This document shows, piece by piece, positions 53,451-64,000 of a DNA stretch of 64,000 nucleotides; the stretch's first letter is position 1; every line of letters begins with the position of its first letter. The position numbers and the translations under genes were made by a program. The notes beneath the pieces were generated by a model. It was not told the DNA's origin. It was given only the letters and a program-made list of their open reading frames with translations, and did not search any database. The DNA comes from Amorphophallus konjac. Lineage: Eukaryota; Streptophyta; Magnoliopsida; Alismatales; Araceae. Where the stretch lies: contig CM040117.1 of assembly GCA_022559845.1 (NCBI GenBank), forward strand, positions 15,152,856 to 15,216,855, read 5' to 3'.

Positions 53451-56400
53451 TGTCATGTCCCGACGCGAAATATCGGGACGTACAGTCAGAAACAAGCTGG
53501 CAAGAGAGAGAACTAATCTAAATATATACAAGTGCTAAGAAATGGAAATAACTTATTGACCATTAAACAAAACATAACTGGTACAACAATCCTCAAATCA
53601 ACTCGGTACAACTGGGATAACAAACTCTAAACCACAAGAACATAGCTGAAGCACAACACACTCTAAACACAACTAACTGATACACTCAAAACATCACTCC
53701 TGCCCTTCCCCATCGGTAAGCGCGTCACCTGAAAAGCATGGAAAGGGGGGAAACAACAACTATGAGCTGACGCTCAGTAGGAAATAACAGATAGGTATAA
53801 GTGATTAGCAGTTTAATTACATTTTTAAAATATCATGCTACAAAGGATAATGCAATAAAAGGATAATGATGATATCATGAAACAAAATTTAAAGATCTTG
53901 CAAGGTCAAGAAATATAAAGGAACAGAATAGCAATACTTAAGAGGAATAACAAAGATAAGAATTTACTGCATGAGGTAACGATAAAGAGCTGGCCATATC
54001 AAGACAATTCAAGTCATGTCAAGCACGTATGTAATTTCATTTCCACGTCCAAGTAACATCAAGTAAAGTATAGAACAGTGAAGAGTGGAAAGTGCAACGT
54101 AGTGGAGAGTAGTGGAGAGTAGTGGACAGTCTTAGATTTAACTCATGTCATAGTACTGGTGCCAAATGCCACACCTAGTCAATCACCTCCCCGGGGGTAC
54201 ACGTAGTGTTCGGGCGCTCCTCCCAGGACTAGACCGAGCCCTTAATTGTTTGCCAGGCATTGATTTCTTTGGATCAAGGATCCCACGAATCTAGACTTCC
54301 ATAATTTATGGCCAGAATTCCAAGGTTTGAACTATGTAGCAATAACAATTTCAAGTAGGAAGGAGATTCATTTCAGAATTTCAAGGTAAGCACAATCATC
54401 AAGAAGATTGAAAACCAAGTCACAATAAGAGTTAATCGTGATGCGCTACTGTAGTGCAGCAGCTATCCAGCAAGCTAATCAACATATTAATCCTAATTAC
54501 CAAGTTAGTATGTCAAAGATTATCCATTATCATTTGCATTAAGCATAAGCCAAAAGAAGATTCAAGATGATAAGGTAAAGAACAAGCTCACAGGAATGAA
54601 GTAGCATGCATTAATCAGAAATTTAGTTACACCATTAACCATTAATTATGTGAGTTTCTATTTAACCAATGTATGCGTCGAAATGAAGATGGTAAACGGC
54701 ATGTTTTTACACTATGTTTGCAAGTAGGAACCAACGTAAATTGAAATCATAAGGTTTCCAGAATAGGTCACTGGTTCTTCAAAAGTATAGTTTTCAATTG
54801 GTCTATGTTCAATGGGTCGATCCCCTAATGATCCGGATCGATCCTTGGGTCGAAAAATGACAAAAAATGGGTTTCTGGTACATGGGTCGACCCCTGGGGT
54901 CGACCCCTGTAAAAATGGGGTCTGCCTGCTGGATGGGTCGACCCTTGGGGTCGACCCCCCACAATTTCTGAACATGGGTCGACCCCAGGGGTCGACCCCT
55001 TGTAGGGACAGAATGGGTCGACCCCTGGGGTCGACCCTCGAGCCTGCCAGAATACCCAGAAAACGGGTCGACCCCAGGGGTCGACCCCTGCAAGAACAGA
55101 AACGGCCTTTGCTCCGGAAAACGCATAAACTCACCCAATTAAGGTCCACTTGAGTTGGGATCATAACCACATGATCTAGGGTGATTAATATACATACTAG
55201 GGTCATTAAACAAGTGATTTGAAACACTAATTCCAACAGAAATCAATTAAATCTTAACCTATTCTATGAAGAACACATGAAGACCTAATTCTTGACATGC
55301 TGTTACTAAAACTTAATATTCTTCCAACATACATAACGAAATTTGGGGATTTTAGTGTCAAAAGAAAGTTAACTTGATGCTGAATCCAACCATGTATTAT
55401 AAGCTATATGTGGATCAAGTTATCTAACTCGAAATCAGCCCGAAATCAAGCTCTAACTAAAAGGGTCACAAAAATAAATCAAGTTCTAGACATGCTCTCA
55501 CTAAAAATCGAAATTCACCAAGCATGCTCAATTAAAATTGGGGCTTTCTACGTTAAATGAAAGCTAACAACATGCTGATTACATCATATAAGTTAATTAG
55601 AGTTTGGCCTGTTAAATCTACCTCAAATCGAAAAGAGAACTCGAAACCCTAGAATGAAGAACAGCTTGACAGCACCTTAGAAAACCCACGATATCTCCTT
55701 AGATACCCGATAAAAATTGGGGCTTTCAGTCCCACTGGATAGCTCTCGTCGAGAGGAACAATTTTCTATATTCATGTTCGAATTTTGGTTGAGAATTCCT
55801 ACCTCAATTGAAGAAACCAAGAAGGAAGAAGGAAGCCGACGGCCTACCGACACACCTTCACAAATCGAGCAAGAACTTCCTAGATCTGAAACTTCAGCAA
55901 ACCCCACAGCCACCAAATGAAAGTAGACTTGAAGAGCTACGTTTCTATATGTCATGGAGCTTCTGGAGCCTTCGGAGTTGGGAGTATTCGGTGCTGCAAG
56001 TTACGTGTTTAGAAACGGCGCTGGAATCCTTGACTCGACCAAAGCTATGTCGGCAGCACGTTTTAGGGCTAGGTTTACCTCAAATTGATTGAGGGTAAAT
56101 GTTCCTTACATTGTGGCCTTCCATTTGCCACTGATTTGAGATCATTTGGTTGCGTATTAAGGTCGAATTTCACGTTTTAATCCAAGGTTAGGTAAGGGTC
56201 AAAAAGTGTGTACTTTTGGGCTTAATCTCTAAATAGATCTTACCACGGATTTATAATGGCTTAATGCCAGAAGGCAAAGTTGTTGTCTAAATCGACCTTA
56301 ACCTGTTTACTATTTTTATGAAATTTTATAAGATAGTCAGATTTTCACTTATACTATTTCTAACGAATTAAATATTAATAAATCTGAAATTTAATTATTA

Positions 56401-56479
56401 ATTCAATAAAAATTTAATTATTAATTAATAAAAGCTTAATAAATATATTGGGCTCAATTAAATAATTCGGGGTCTTACA
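53451..56479 (-). repeat. 3' LTR (3.0 kb)
   Basis: Edges TGTCATGTCCCGACGCG and GGTCTTACA. It contains an AGTAGTGGAG microsatellite (about 54097-54130), a CTCCTCCCAGGACTAGACC block shared with the LTR at 9105, and five SalI-palindrome pairs at 54884-55087. Confidence 0.9.
54884..55087. repeat. Array of paired GGGTCGACCC palindromes
   Basis: Five units spaced about 40-50 bp. Each is two GGGTCGACCC palindromes separated by CTG, TTG or CAG, so every unit is both a direct repeat of a palindrome and a larger hairpin. ORFs on both strands here (GVDP/GSTP-rich) are repeat translations. Confidence 0.95.
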
Positions 56480-56495
56480 CCCTCCCCTACTTAAA
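56480..56495 (-). promoter_or_regulatory. Polypurine tract
   Basis: Minus TTTAAGTAGGGGAGGG abuts the LTR start TGTAAGACCCC. Confidence 0.85.
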
Positions 56496-56555
56496 GGAAT
56501 TTGGTCCTCCAAATTCACTGCACTAAAACTGCGAGTAGGGAAAAAGATCGCTCAC

Positions 56556-57316
56556 CTAGAATAAATCGGGATACCGCTTCCGCATAGTCTCTTCAGACTC
56601 CCATGTAGCTTCTTCGGTCCCACGCCGACTCCACTGAATCTTGACCATCGGTATAGAACGATTCCGGAGTTGTTGTTGCTTCCGGTCCAGAATCTTGATA
56701 GGTCTTTCCTCATAGGTCAAATCTGCCTTCAGTTCAAAATCCACTTGTTGAATGATATGAGTGGGGTCGTACACATATTTCCGTAACATAGACACATGGA
56801 AAACATTGTGTACGCCAGACAAAAATACGGTGGTAAAGCCAGTCTGTATGTCACCTCTCCCACTCTATCCAGAATCTCGAATGGACCAATGTATCTCGGA
56901 CTCAGCTTGCCATGAATGCCAAATCTTCGGATCCCTCTCGAAGGAGAGACCTTCAAGAACACATGCTCGCCAACCAGAAATTCCAATGCTCTTCTCCTGT
57001 TGTCGGCATAACTCTTCTGTCTGGATTGGGCTACTTGTAACCGGTCTCGGATAATATGTATGTTCTGTGAAGATTCTGAGACAAGATCCGGTCCAAGCCA
57101 TTGCTTCTCACCTACCTCGTCCCAACATAACGGAGAACGACAACTCCTACCATACAATGCTTCGAAAGGAGCCATTTGTATACTGGATTGGTAGCTATTG
57201 TTGTAGGCAAATTCAATTAATGCCAAATGCTCACTCCAATTATCACCGAAATCAATCATGCAAGCTCGCAGCATATCTTCCACTATCTGGTTGGTTCTTT
57301 CAGTCTGTCCATCTGT
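56556..57316 (-). pseudogene. pol: Integrase C-terminus and chromodomain
   Basis: Continues after a TAG at 57317 with TDGQTERT and EDMLRACMIDFG. It goes through FEALYGRSCRSPLCW, KSYADNRRRALEF and GPFEILDRVGEVTYRLALPP. A frameshift near 56820 then moves to the frame with SGVHNVFHVSMLRKYV and the chromodomain (QQQLRNRSIPMVKIQW, EEATWESEE, RYPDLF). The glutamate of the catalytic triad is in the first part. Dead because of the stop and the shift, but domain content is complete. Confidence 0.88.
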
Positions 57317-58045
57317 CTACGGATGAAAAGTAGTACTGAAATTTAGACGAGTACCCAAAGACTCTTGCAGTCCCTTCCAGAAATGTGAAGTAAATCTGGG
57401 GTCTCTATCAGACACAATGCTGACTGGAATGCCATGGAGCCTTACCACTTCCTTCAAATACAAAGCAGCCAATACATCAACTGTCCACTTGGACTTAATT
57501 GGTAAGAAATGAGCTGACTTTGTCAATCGATCGATAATCACCCATATCGCATCAAATCCACCACGGGTCTTAGGTAGACCCATAATGAAATCCATGCCGA
57601 TGCTTTCCCACTTCCATTGGGGTATGTCGAGTGGTTTCAATTTCCCTGTCGGTCTGAAATGTTCGGCCTTAATTTGTCGACATACTAAGCATCTACTCAC
57701 AAAATCTGCGACTTCTCTTTTCATATTCGGCCACCAAAAGGATCTTTTCAAATCTCGATACATCTTAGTGCCGCCAGGATGAATAGTATGTCTGGATCTA
57801 TGAGCTTCCTCCAGAATCTTGTTCTTTATTGCGGCTTCGTCAGGTACACAAGTTCTTCCCTTGAATAATAATCTTCCATCATCGGCCAACATGAAGTCAG
57901 GTCTGCTGCTCAAGCTTCCCTTGATCTCTACCAACTCGGGATCATTATCTTGCAAGGACTTGATTTCCATCAACAATTCGGGCTTAAGTTGGATCTGAGC
58001 AATCAAGACCCGATCATTGTCAATATTAAGATCCAGACTAGATAA
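57317..58045 (-). pseudogene. pol: Integrase zinc finger and catalytic core
   Basis: Follows the TAA at 58046 in frame. It has HRSRHTIHPGGTKMY and CLVCRQIKAEH (HHCC finger), DFIMGLPKTRGGFDAIWVII (first Asp), and VSDRDPRFTSHFWKGL (second Asp). It ends FHP-stop where relatives have FHPQTDGQ, a CAG-to-TAG change. Confidence 0.9.
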
Positions 58046-59148
58046 TTATTCCAGTAACCTCCATTCTTGTAACATAAGACTTGACAATCTAGCTACCGGC
58101 TTTCGGCTTAATGCATCTGCCACAACATTACCCTTGCCAGGATGATACTCAATGGAGAAGTCGAAGTCTTTCAAGTACTCCAACCATCTCCGCTGCCTCA
58201 TGTTGAGTTCCTTCTGAGAGAATAAATACTTCAAACTCTTATGATCTGAAAACACTGTGAAGGTTTCTCCATACAAGTAATGCCTCCAAATCTTCAAAGC
58301 AAACACAACTGCTGCCAGTTCTAAATCATGAACAGGATAATTCTCTTCGTGCTTCCTCAACTGCCTAGAAGAATAGGCAATCACCTTCCCATGCTGCATG
58401 AGCACACAGCCTAAGCTAATACCTGAAGCATCAGTATAAACAACAACACCTCCTTCACCAGAAGGTAAAGCCAATATAGGTGCAGTAGTCAAACACTCCT
58501 TCAAAGTCTGAAAGCTTCGCTGACAATCATCTGACCAATCAAACTTATTCTCCTTGCGGGTTAATCTTGTCATAGGTACCACAATCTTAGAGAAATCCTG
58601 GATAAATCTTCGATAATAGCCTGTCAGGCCTAGAAAATTTCTAACTTCGGTCACACTGGTAGCTGTTCCCAATTCTTCACTGCCTCCACCTTCGAAGGAT
58701 CAACAGAAATACCGTCCTTCGTAATGATATGTCTGAGAAAGGACACCTCTTGCAGCCAGAATTCACACTTACTGAATTTGGCATAAAGTTGATGATCTCT
58801 CAATAACTGCAATGCCATCCTCAGATGTTCAGCATGCTCCACTTCACTCTTGGAATAGATCAAGATGTCATCAATAAAGACCACGACCCATTGATCAAGA
58901 TAGGGCCGAAATACATTGTTCATCAACTGCATGAAAGCTACCGGTGCATTCGTTAGACCAAAAGGCATAACGACAAATTCAAAATGACCATACCTGCTGC
59001 GGAAAGCTGATTTATAGATATCCTCTTCCTTAATCCGCAACTGGTGATATCCAGATCGAAGATCGATCTTAGAGAAATATTGAGCTCCCGCTATCTGGTC
59101 AAATAACTCGTCAATCCTCGGTAATGGATATTTGTTCTTGACAGTCTG
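58046..59148 (-). pseudogene. pol: Reverse transcriptase and RNase H part
   Basis: After a TAG at 59149-59151 the frame gives the rest of RT ([51 protein letters not shown]). A frameshift near 58660 moves to [15 protein letters not shown], then RNase H ([66 protein letters not shown]). It ends at the TAA at 58046. The catalytic FIDD and RNase H acidic residues are present. Confidence 0.9.
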
Positions 59149-60945
59149 CTAGTTTATTTGCCGATAATCAATGCACAACCTCATCGAACCATCTTTCTTC
59201 CTGACGAATAACACAGGCGCTCCCCACGGAGAAGTACTAGGACGAATAAAGCCCTTCTCAAGTAATTCCATCAGCTGCTGCTTCAATTCCCTCAGTTCCG
59301 TAGGAGACATACGATAAGGAGCCTTGGAAATAGGGAATGTGCCAGGAATAAGATCAATAGAAAAGATAACTTCCCGCTCGGGTGGAAGTCTTGGTAATTC
59401 CTCTGGAAAGACATCAGGAAAATCTCGGACAACAGGAATGTCCTTGATCTCAATCTGCTGCTCAGGAGTTGCACAGACAAAGGCCAGAAAAGCCTCACAT
59501 CCTCGTCTCATCAGCTTATCAGCTCGAAGAGCCGAGATAAGGGATACGGAGTTATGGTGCTTAACTCCTACAAAAGAAAGTCTCGGGTGCCTAGTAAAAG
59601 ACACTGAGCTAGAACTGCAGTGAACACTAGCCTCATACCTGGCCAACCAATCTGCTCCAAGGATTATATCATAATCCTTCATATCCATGCAAACTAAGTC
59701 GGCTGGAAAGTTCCGTTCATCAATAATAACCTTACTAGAAGGATAGTAATATTGAATAGCCGCTCCAGAACCAATAGGAGTTGATATAACTAATGGAGAA
59801 TTCATCATAATAGGTTCCACAGATAACGACTTCGTAAATTTATGAGAAATAAAAGAATGTGTTGCACCAGTATCAAAGAGAACAAATGTGGGCTTGTCGA
59901 TTATAGTAAGGGTACCTTCGACGAGTCCGCCCTCAACAGAAATCCCAGTTTCATCCGCATGTAAAGCTTGGAGCCTTCCTTGCGGCTTCTTGGTAACTTG
60001 AGGTTTTGCAGGTGTAGCTTGTTCTGATAGAAGAGGGCAGTCAGGGATACGGTGTTCCCTACTCCCACATCGTAAACACGCACCTAGCTTGCGCCAGCAT
60101 TCCTCCATCTTGTGACCTGGACGATCACAATACTTGCACTTGCCCTTGAATGGAACAATAGGGCCGGGTTTCTTCTCTTCATTTCTTGGCATCTTGCCTT
60201 TCCATGTTCCCGATCCGATCCACGAGCTAGACCCACTCATGGGCCTCTTTTTGCTAGTGCCAAGTCCGGGTTTAGGAGTTGAGTGTTCCTTCTTCATGCC
60301 ATTCCCACGGATCCTCTCCGTCATCTCTAAGGTATCTTCTAGAACTTGTGCCTTTCTTACCATCTCAGAATAAGTAGAGATCTCCATCGGTGCTAGTTGA
60401 TTGATGTAGTGAAGCTTCAACCCGTTGAGAAATCGCTTAGCTTTCATCTTTTCGGTGGAGATAAGGTGAGTAGCATAGCACGAAAGCCGAGAGAACTGTG
60501 CTTCATAATCGGCCACCGATAAGCTTCGCTGCTTTAGAGCAGCGAACTCCGCCGCCTTCTTCTCTTGTACACAATCAGAAAAATATTTGTCGTTGAAGAA
60601 TTCCTCGAACTCTTCCCAAGTGACTTGTTGATCGCCTAGAGTTACCTTGACGGAATCCCACCAAGTACGCGCGTCCCGCTCCAATTGGAAGGTAGAAAGA
60701 AGGACAGGCTCTTGGTCGGTGCATTGCATGACTTCAAAGATTCTCCCCATTTCGTTGAGCCAATGCTCGGCCTCGTCGGGGTTAGTCGAACCAGCAAATC
60801 TTGGCGGGTTCATTCCTAGAAAGTTCCGGTATAAGTCAGCGGTGCCATGACCCGCTGCTCCAGCTTGAGCTACCTGATGTAATGCCTGAGTCAGGCCTTG
60901 AACCGTGCGCTGCAGGTTCCTCCATTCGGCACGTTCGGCTGCCAT
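59149..60945 (-). CDS. gag-pol: Gag-protease and start of RT
   Basis: 598 residues, from the ATG at 60945 ([12 protein letters not shown]). Gag capsid at about 38-205, zinc knuckles [14 protein letters not shown] (270-283) and [14 protein letters not shown] (290-303), both CX2CX4HX4C. Protease DTGATHSF starts at 358, and RT begins at [10 protein letters not shown] and reaches [11 protein letters not shown] premature TAG follows (relatives have Lys). The gag and protease parts are fully open, so this portion could still make protein, but the polyprotein cannot. Confidence 0.92.
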   Translation of the reverse strand: MAAERAEWRNLQRTVQGLTQALHQVAQAGAAGHGTADLYRNFLGMNPPRFAGSTNPDEAEHWLNEMGRIFEVMQCTDQEPVLLSTFQLERDARTWWDSVKVTLGDQQVTWEEFEEFFNDKYFSDCVQEKKAAEFAALKQRSLSVADYEAQFSRLSCYATHLISTEKMKAKRFLNGLKLHYINQLAPMEISTYSEMVRKAQVLEDTLEMTERIRGNGMKKEHSTPKPGLGTSKKRPMSGSSSWIGSGTWKGKMPRNEEKKPGPIVPFKGKCKYCDRPGHKMEECWRKLGACLRCGSREHRIPDCPLLSEQATPAKPQVTKKPQGRLQALHADETGISVEGGLVEGTLTIIDKPTFVLFDTGATHSFISHKFTKSLSVEPIMMNSPLVISTPIGSGAAIQYYYPSSKVIIDERNFPADLVCMDMKDYDIILGADWLARYEASVHCSSSSVSFTRHPRLSFVGVKHHNSVSLISALRADKLMRRGCEAFLAFVCATPEQQIEIKDIPVVRDFPDVFPEELPRLPPEREVIFSIDLIPGTFPISKAPYRMSPTELRELKQQLMELLEKGFIRPSTSPWGAPVLFVRKKDGSMRLCIDYRQIN

Positions 60946-61284
60946 AGCAATTACCTACAAGTAGAGTAAATCATTTAGGGTTATTAAGATAGATAATACA
61001 ACAATCGAGGTATTGCTCAACCCAAGTTTCTACCCAATCTCACCATGTCAGGTTCTAGACTTTAACACGGTTAGGGGTCTAATGCACCAAGACATGACCA
61101 AAACTCAGTACCTGGCGAAGATAACCGATCCAAAGACCACTCGCGCAAGTGTGCGACCTTCCCGATAGGCGTAGCCTAACGTTCGAACAACACCTTTTGA
61201 TATACTGGGTTATTGGGATGCTGAAACAAAATCTAGGACTTAGGAAAGCCTAGGAATGTGAAACCTAGGGCTATGATACCATTC
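60946..61284 (-). other. Chromovirus leader with mutated primer-binding site
   Basis: Minus TGGTATCATAGC at 61281-61270 is one base off the tRNA-iMet site TGGTATCAGAGC and lies four bases after the end of the Cassandra-like LTR. The leader then runs to the gag ATG without ORFs. Confidence 0.75.
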
Positions 61285-61527
61285 TGTCACGCCCCATACT
61301 CTATATCGTCGAGGTATTGTCCGCTTTGGCCTACCGGCCTCACGATTTTATCCCTTTCTGACAGTGATCGGCTCCAGAATGGGGGACTTCTCGGGAGGTC
61401 ACCCATCCCAGTACTACTCCCCATTAAGCACGCTTAACTTCGGAGTTCTTTACAAGAACTGAGCCGATACTTCAAAAGGCGCCTCGGTGATATAGAGTAC
61501 AACTTATCTATATTTGAGGGTATTACA
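61285..61527 (-). repeat. Cassandra-like LTR (243 bp)
   Basis: TGTCACGCCCC start and GGTATTACA end on plus, TG...CA. It carries a 5S rRNA-like core in sense orientation for the minus strand, the hallmark of Cassandra TRIM elements. Confidence 0.85.
61383..61452 (-). other. 5S rRNA-derived segment of Cassandra
   Basis: On minus, AGTTAAGCGTGCTT followed by GAGTAGTACTGGGATGGGTG and ACCTCCCGAGAAGTC closely follow plant 5S rRNA across the internal promoter (A box to C box). The 5' third of 5S is not conserved. It is a retrotransposon part, not rDNA. Confidence 0.9.
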
Positions 61528-61765
61528 ATCTACCCCTCTTATATAGGCGACGCCCTCGTCGCTGGGCACATATAGCACACAATCAAACCCCCAAGCAGGT
61601 AAGATTCTAGAGGTGGCCCCTACAGGCTCAAGAGGTGGCTCCCACTATGTAGCACTTTGTCCGATTACGGGTTCAAGAGGTGGCTCCCATAGTGTATCAC
61701 TTTGCCCTGCATGGCACTTAGTTCTCACACTTCCGACTGGGGTATGGCTCTGATACCAACTAAAC
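61528..61765 (-). mobile_element. Cassandra-like internal domain
   Basis: Noncoding, about 238 bp. Minus strand from right: PBS TGGTATCAGAGC (61758-61747), two AAGAGGTGGCTCCCA-type copies (about 61628-61645 and 61674-61691 on plus), and a polypurine tract AAGAGGGGTAGAT beside the LTR. The other Cassandra LTR is missing, and the chromovirus LTR stands in its place. Confidence 0.8.
61747..61758 (-). promoter_or_regulatory. Primer-binding site, initiator tRNA-Met (Cassandra copy)
   Basis: Perfect TGGTATCAGAGC on minus, seven bases after the edge of the chromovirus 5' LTR. Confidence 0.9.
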
Positions 61766-64000
61766 TGTCACGCCCCAACGCGAAATATCGGGACGTACAG
61801 TCAGAAATAAGCTGGCAAGAGAGAGAACTAATCTAAATATATACAAGTGCTAAGAAATGGAAATAACTTATTGACCATTAAACAAAACATAACTGGTACA
61901 ACAATCCTCAAATCAACTCGGTACAACTGGGATAACAAACTCTAAACCACAAGAACATAGCTGAAGCACAACACACTCTAAACACAACTAACTGATACAC
62001 TCAAAACATCACTGCTGCCCTTCCCCATCGGTAAGCGCGTCACCTAAAAAGCCTGGAAAGGGGGGAAACAACAACTATGAGCTGACGCTCAGTAGGAAAT
62101 AACAGATAGGTATAAGTGATTAGTAGTTTAATTACATTTTCAAAATATCATGCTACAAAGGATAATGCAATAAAAGGATAATGATGATATCATAAAACAA
62201 AATTTAAAGATCTTGCAAGGTCAAGAAATATAAAGGAACAGAATAGCAATACTTAAGAGGAATAACAAAGACAAGAATTTACAGCAGGAGGTAACGATAA
62301 AGAGCTGGCCATATCGAGACAATTCAAGTCATGTCAAGCACGTATGTAATTTCATTTCCACATCCAAGTAACATCAAGTAAAGTATAGAACAGTGAAGAG
62401 TGGAAAGTGCAACGTAGTAGAGAGTAGTGGAGAGTAGTGGAGAGTAGTGGACAGTCCTAGATTTAACTCATGTCATAGTACTGGTGCCAAATGCCACACC
62501 TAGTCAATCACCTCCGCGGGGGTACACATAGTGTTCGGGCGCTCCTCCCAGGACTAGACCGAGCCCTTAATTGTTTGCCAGGCATTGATTTCTTTGGATC
62601 AAGGATCCCACGAATCTAGACTTCCACAATTTATGGCCAGAATTCCAAGGTTTGAACTATGTAGCAATAACAATTTCAAGTAGGAAGGAGATTCATTTCA
62701 GAATTTCAAGGTAAGCACAATCATCAAGAAGATTGAAAACCAAGTCACAATAGAGTTAATCGTGATGCGCTACTGTAGTGCAGTAGCTATCCAGCAAGCT
62801 AATCAACATATTAATCCTAATTACCAAGTTAGTATGTCAAAGATTATCCATTATCATTTGCATTAAGCATAAACCAAAAGAAGATTCAAGATGATAAGGT
62901 AAAGAACAAGCTCACAGGAATGAAGTAGCATGCATTAATCAGAAATTTAGTTACACCATTAATCACTAATTATGTGAGTTTCTATTTAACCAATGTATGC
63001 GTCGAAATGAAGATGGTAAACGGCATGTTTTTACACTATGTTTGCAAGTAGGAACCAACGTAAATTGAAATCATAAGGTTTTCAGAATAGGTCACTGGTT
63101 CTTCAAAAGTATAGTTTTCAATTGGTCTATGTTCAATGGGCCGATCCCCTAATGATCCGGATCGATCCTTGGGTCGAAAAATGACAAAAAATGGGTTTCT
63201 GGTACATGGGTCGACCCCTGGGGTCGACCCCTGTAAAAATGGGGTCTGCCTACTGGATGGGTCGACCCTTGGGGTCGACCCCCCACAATTTCTGAAGATG
63301 GGTCGACCCCAGGGGTCTACCCCTTGCAGGGACAGGATGGGTCGACCCCTGGGGTCGACCCTCGGGCCTGCCAGAATACCTAGAAAACGGGTCGACCCCA
63401 GGGGTCGACCCCTGCAAGAACAGAAACGGCCTTTGCTCCGAAAAACGCATAAACTCACCCAATTAAGGTCCAATTGAGTTGGGATCATAACCACATGATC
63501 TAGGGTGATTAATATACATACTAGGGTCATTAAACAAGCGATTTGAAACACTAATTCCAACAGAAATCAATTAAATCTTAACCTATTCTATGAAGAACAC
63601 ATGAAGACTTAATTCTTGACATGCTGTTACTAAAACTTAAAATTCTCCCAACATACATAACGAAATTTGGGGCTTTTGGTGTCAAAAGAAAGCTAACTTG
63701 ATGCTAGAATCCAACCATGTATTATAAGCTATATGTGGATCAAGTTATCTAACTCGAAATCAGCCCGAAATCAAGCTCTAACTAAAAGGGTCACAAAAAT
63801 AAATCAAGTTCTAGACATGCTCACACTAAAAATCAAAATTCACCAAGCATGCTCAATTTAAATTGGGGCTTTCTACGTTAAATAAAAACTAACAACATGC
63901 TGATTACATCATATAAGTTAATTAGAGTTTGGCCTGTTAAACCTATCTCAAATCGAAAAGAGAACTCGAAACCCTAGAATGAAGAACAGCTTGACAACAC
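61766..64000 (-). repeat. 5' LTR of the chromovirus, truncated by the window
   Basis: Matches 53451 to about 55675 closely. The first bases differ: TGTCACGCCCCAACGCG here against TGTCATGTCCCGACGCG. It contains the second palindrome array (63208-63412). Confidence 0.9.
63208..63412. repeat. Second array of paired GGGTCGACCC palindromes
   Basis: Five units as at 54884. One half-site of the third unit is mutated (GGGTCTACCC). Confidence 0.95.

Larger units (their letters stand above)
53451..64000 (-). mobile_element. Chromovirus carrying a Cassandra-like insert (runs off window)
   Basis: LTRs start at 53451 and 61766 with the same sequence, the polypurine tract is at 56480, and gag-pol with a chromodomain lies between them on the minus strand. 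The right (5') LTR is cut by the window end, near its position 2235 of about 3029. The LTRs are only slightly diverged, but pol has three in-frame stops and two frameshifts. A Cassandra-like unit sits between the 5' LTR and the leader (61285-61765). Confidence 0.88.

Noticed and set aside
54712..55236. ORFs on both strands rich in GVDP/GSTP/GRP (also 63036-63560)
   Set aside because: They are translations of the GGGTCGACCC palindrome array. Both strands are open because of the symmetry.
61383..61452. 5S rRNA gene
   Set aside because: Only the promoter-containing part of 5S is conserved, and it lies within a TG...CA LTR with polypurine tract and primer site, so it is Cassandra-derived.

Overview
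This window is nuclear DNA of a flowering plant, from a repeat-dense, heterochromatin-like region. The evidence is the inventory. I see Ty3/gypsy chromoviruses with C-terminal chromodomains, an Athila-like element with a tRNA-Asp-type primer site, Ogre/Tat-like elements with multi-kilobase LTRs, a SIRE/Maximus-like copia LTR, a 5S-bearing Cassandra-like TRIM, and a plant LINE RNase H remnant. I find no convincing host protein gene and no intact cellular tRNA or rRNA gene. The sequence alone does not fix the species.

Layout. 1-7406: Athila-like gag-only element (+), with its 5' LTR cut by the window edge. 7407-9104: unassigned DNA, a LINE RNase H pseudogene and (AC)n/(AG)n microsatellites. 9105-12007: truncated chromovirus-type LTR (-). 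12008-16168: second chromovirus LTR plus the end of pol (-). 16169-16368: short LTR-start fragment. 16369-26106 and 38804-41715: one Ogre/Tat-like non-autonomous element (-) with very long LTRs. Its leader was split by a complete 12.7-kb chromovirus (26107-38798, -), which is flanked by a perfect CTATG target duplication. 41721-45622: SIRE-like copia 3' LTR and flank (-), which cuts the Ogre-like LTR. 45623-48808: Tat-like 5' LTR, gag and protease (+), truncated. 48809-49921: diverged relative of the Ogre-like LTR, running into a 100-N gap (49922-50021). 50022-53450: a MITE-like inverted repeat and degenerate repeats of unknown origin. 53451-64000: a chromovirus (-) whose right LTR leaves the window, with a Cassandra-like unit lodged exactly between that LTR and the leader.

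The elements form a stratigraphy. The chromovirus at 26107-38798 is the youngest, with near-identical LTRs and only two stops in pol. The 53451-64000 element is slightly more decayed, and the others are fragments. LTR promoters (TATA boxes) can be placed in most elements, so leader RNA can be separated from U3 DNA.

The most interesting signals are structural. (1) A string of about 13 consecutive short hairpins lies in the copia leader at 42122-42440, with different stem sequences and several pairs that form only on the element-sense strand. (2) There is a Cassandra/chromovirus chimera with two primer-binding sites. (3) Short GC-rich GGTC/GACC inverted-repeat clusters recur inside LTRs of otherwise unrelated families. 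(4) A leader module of about 180 bp is shared by three LTR elements of different type. (5) A 904-bp tandem duplication duplicates the whole core promoter in both LTRs of the young chromovirus.
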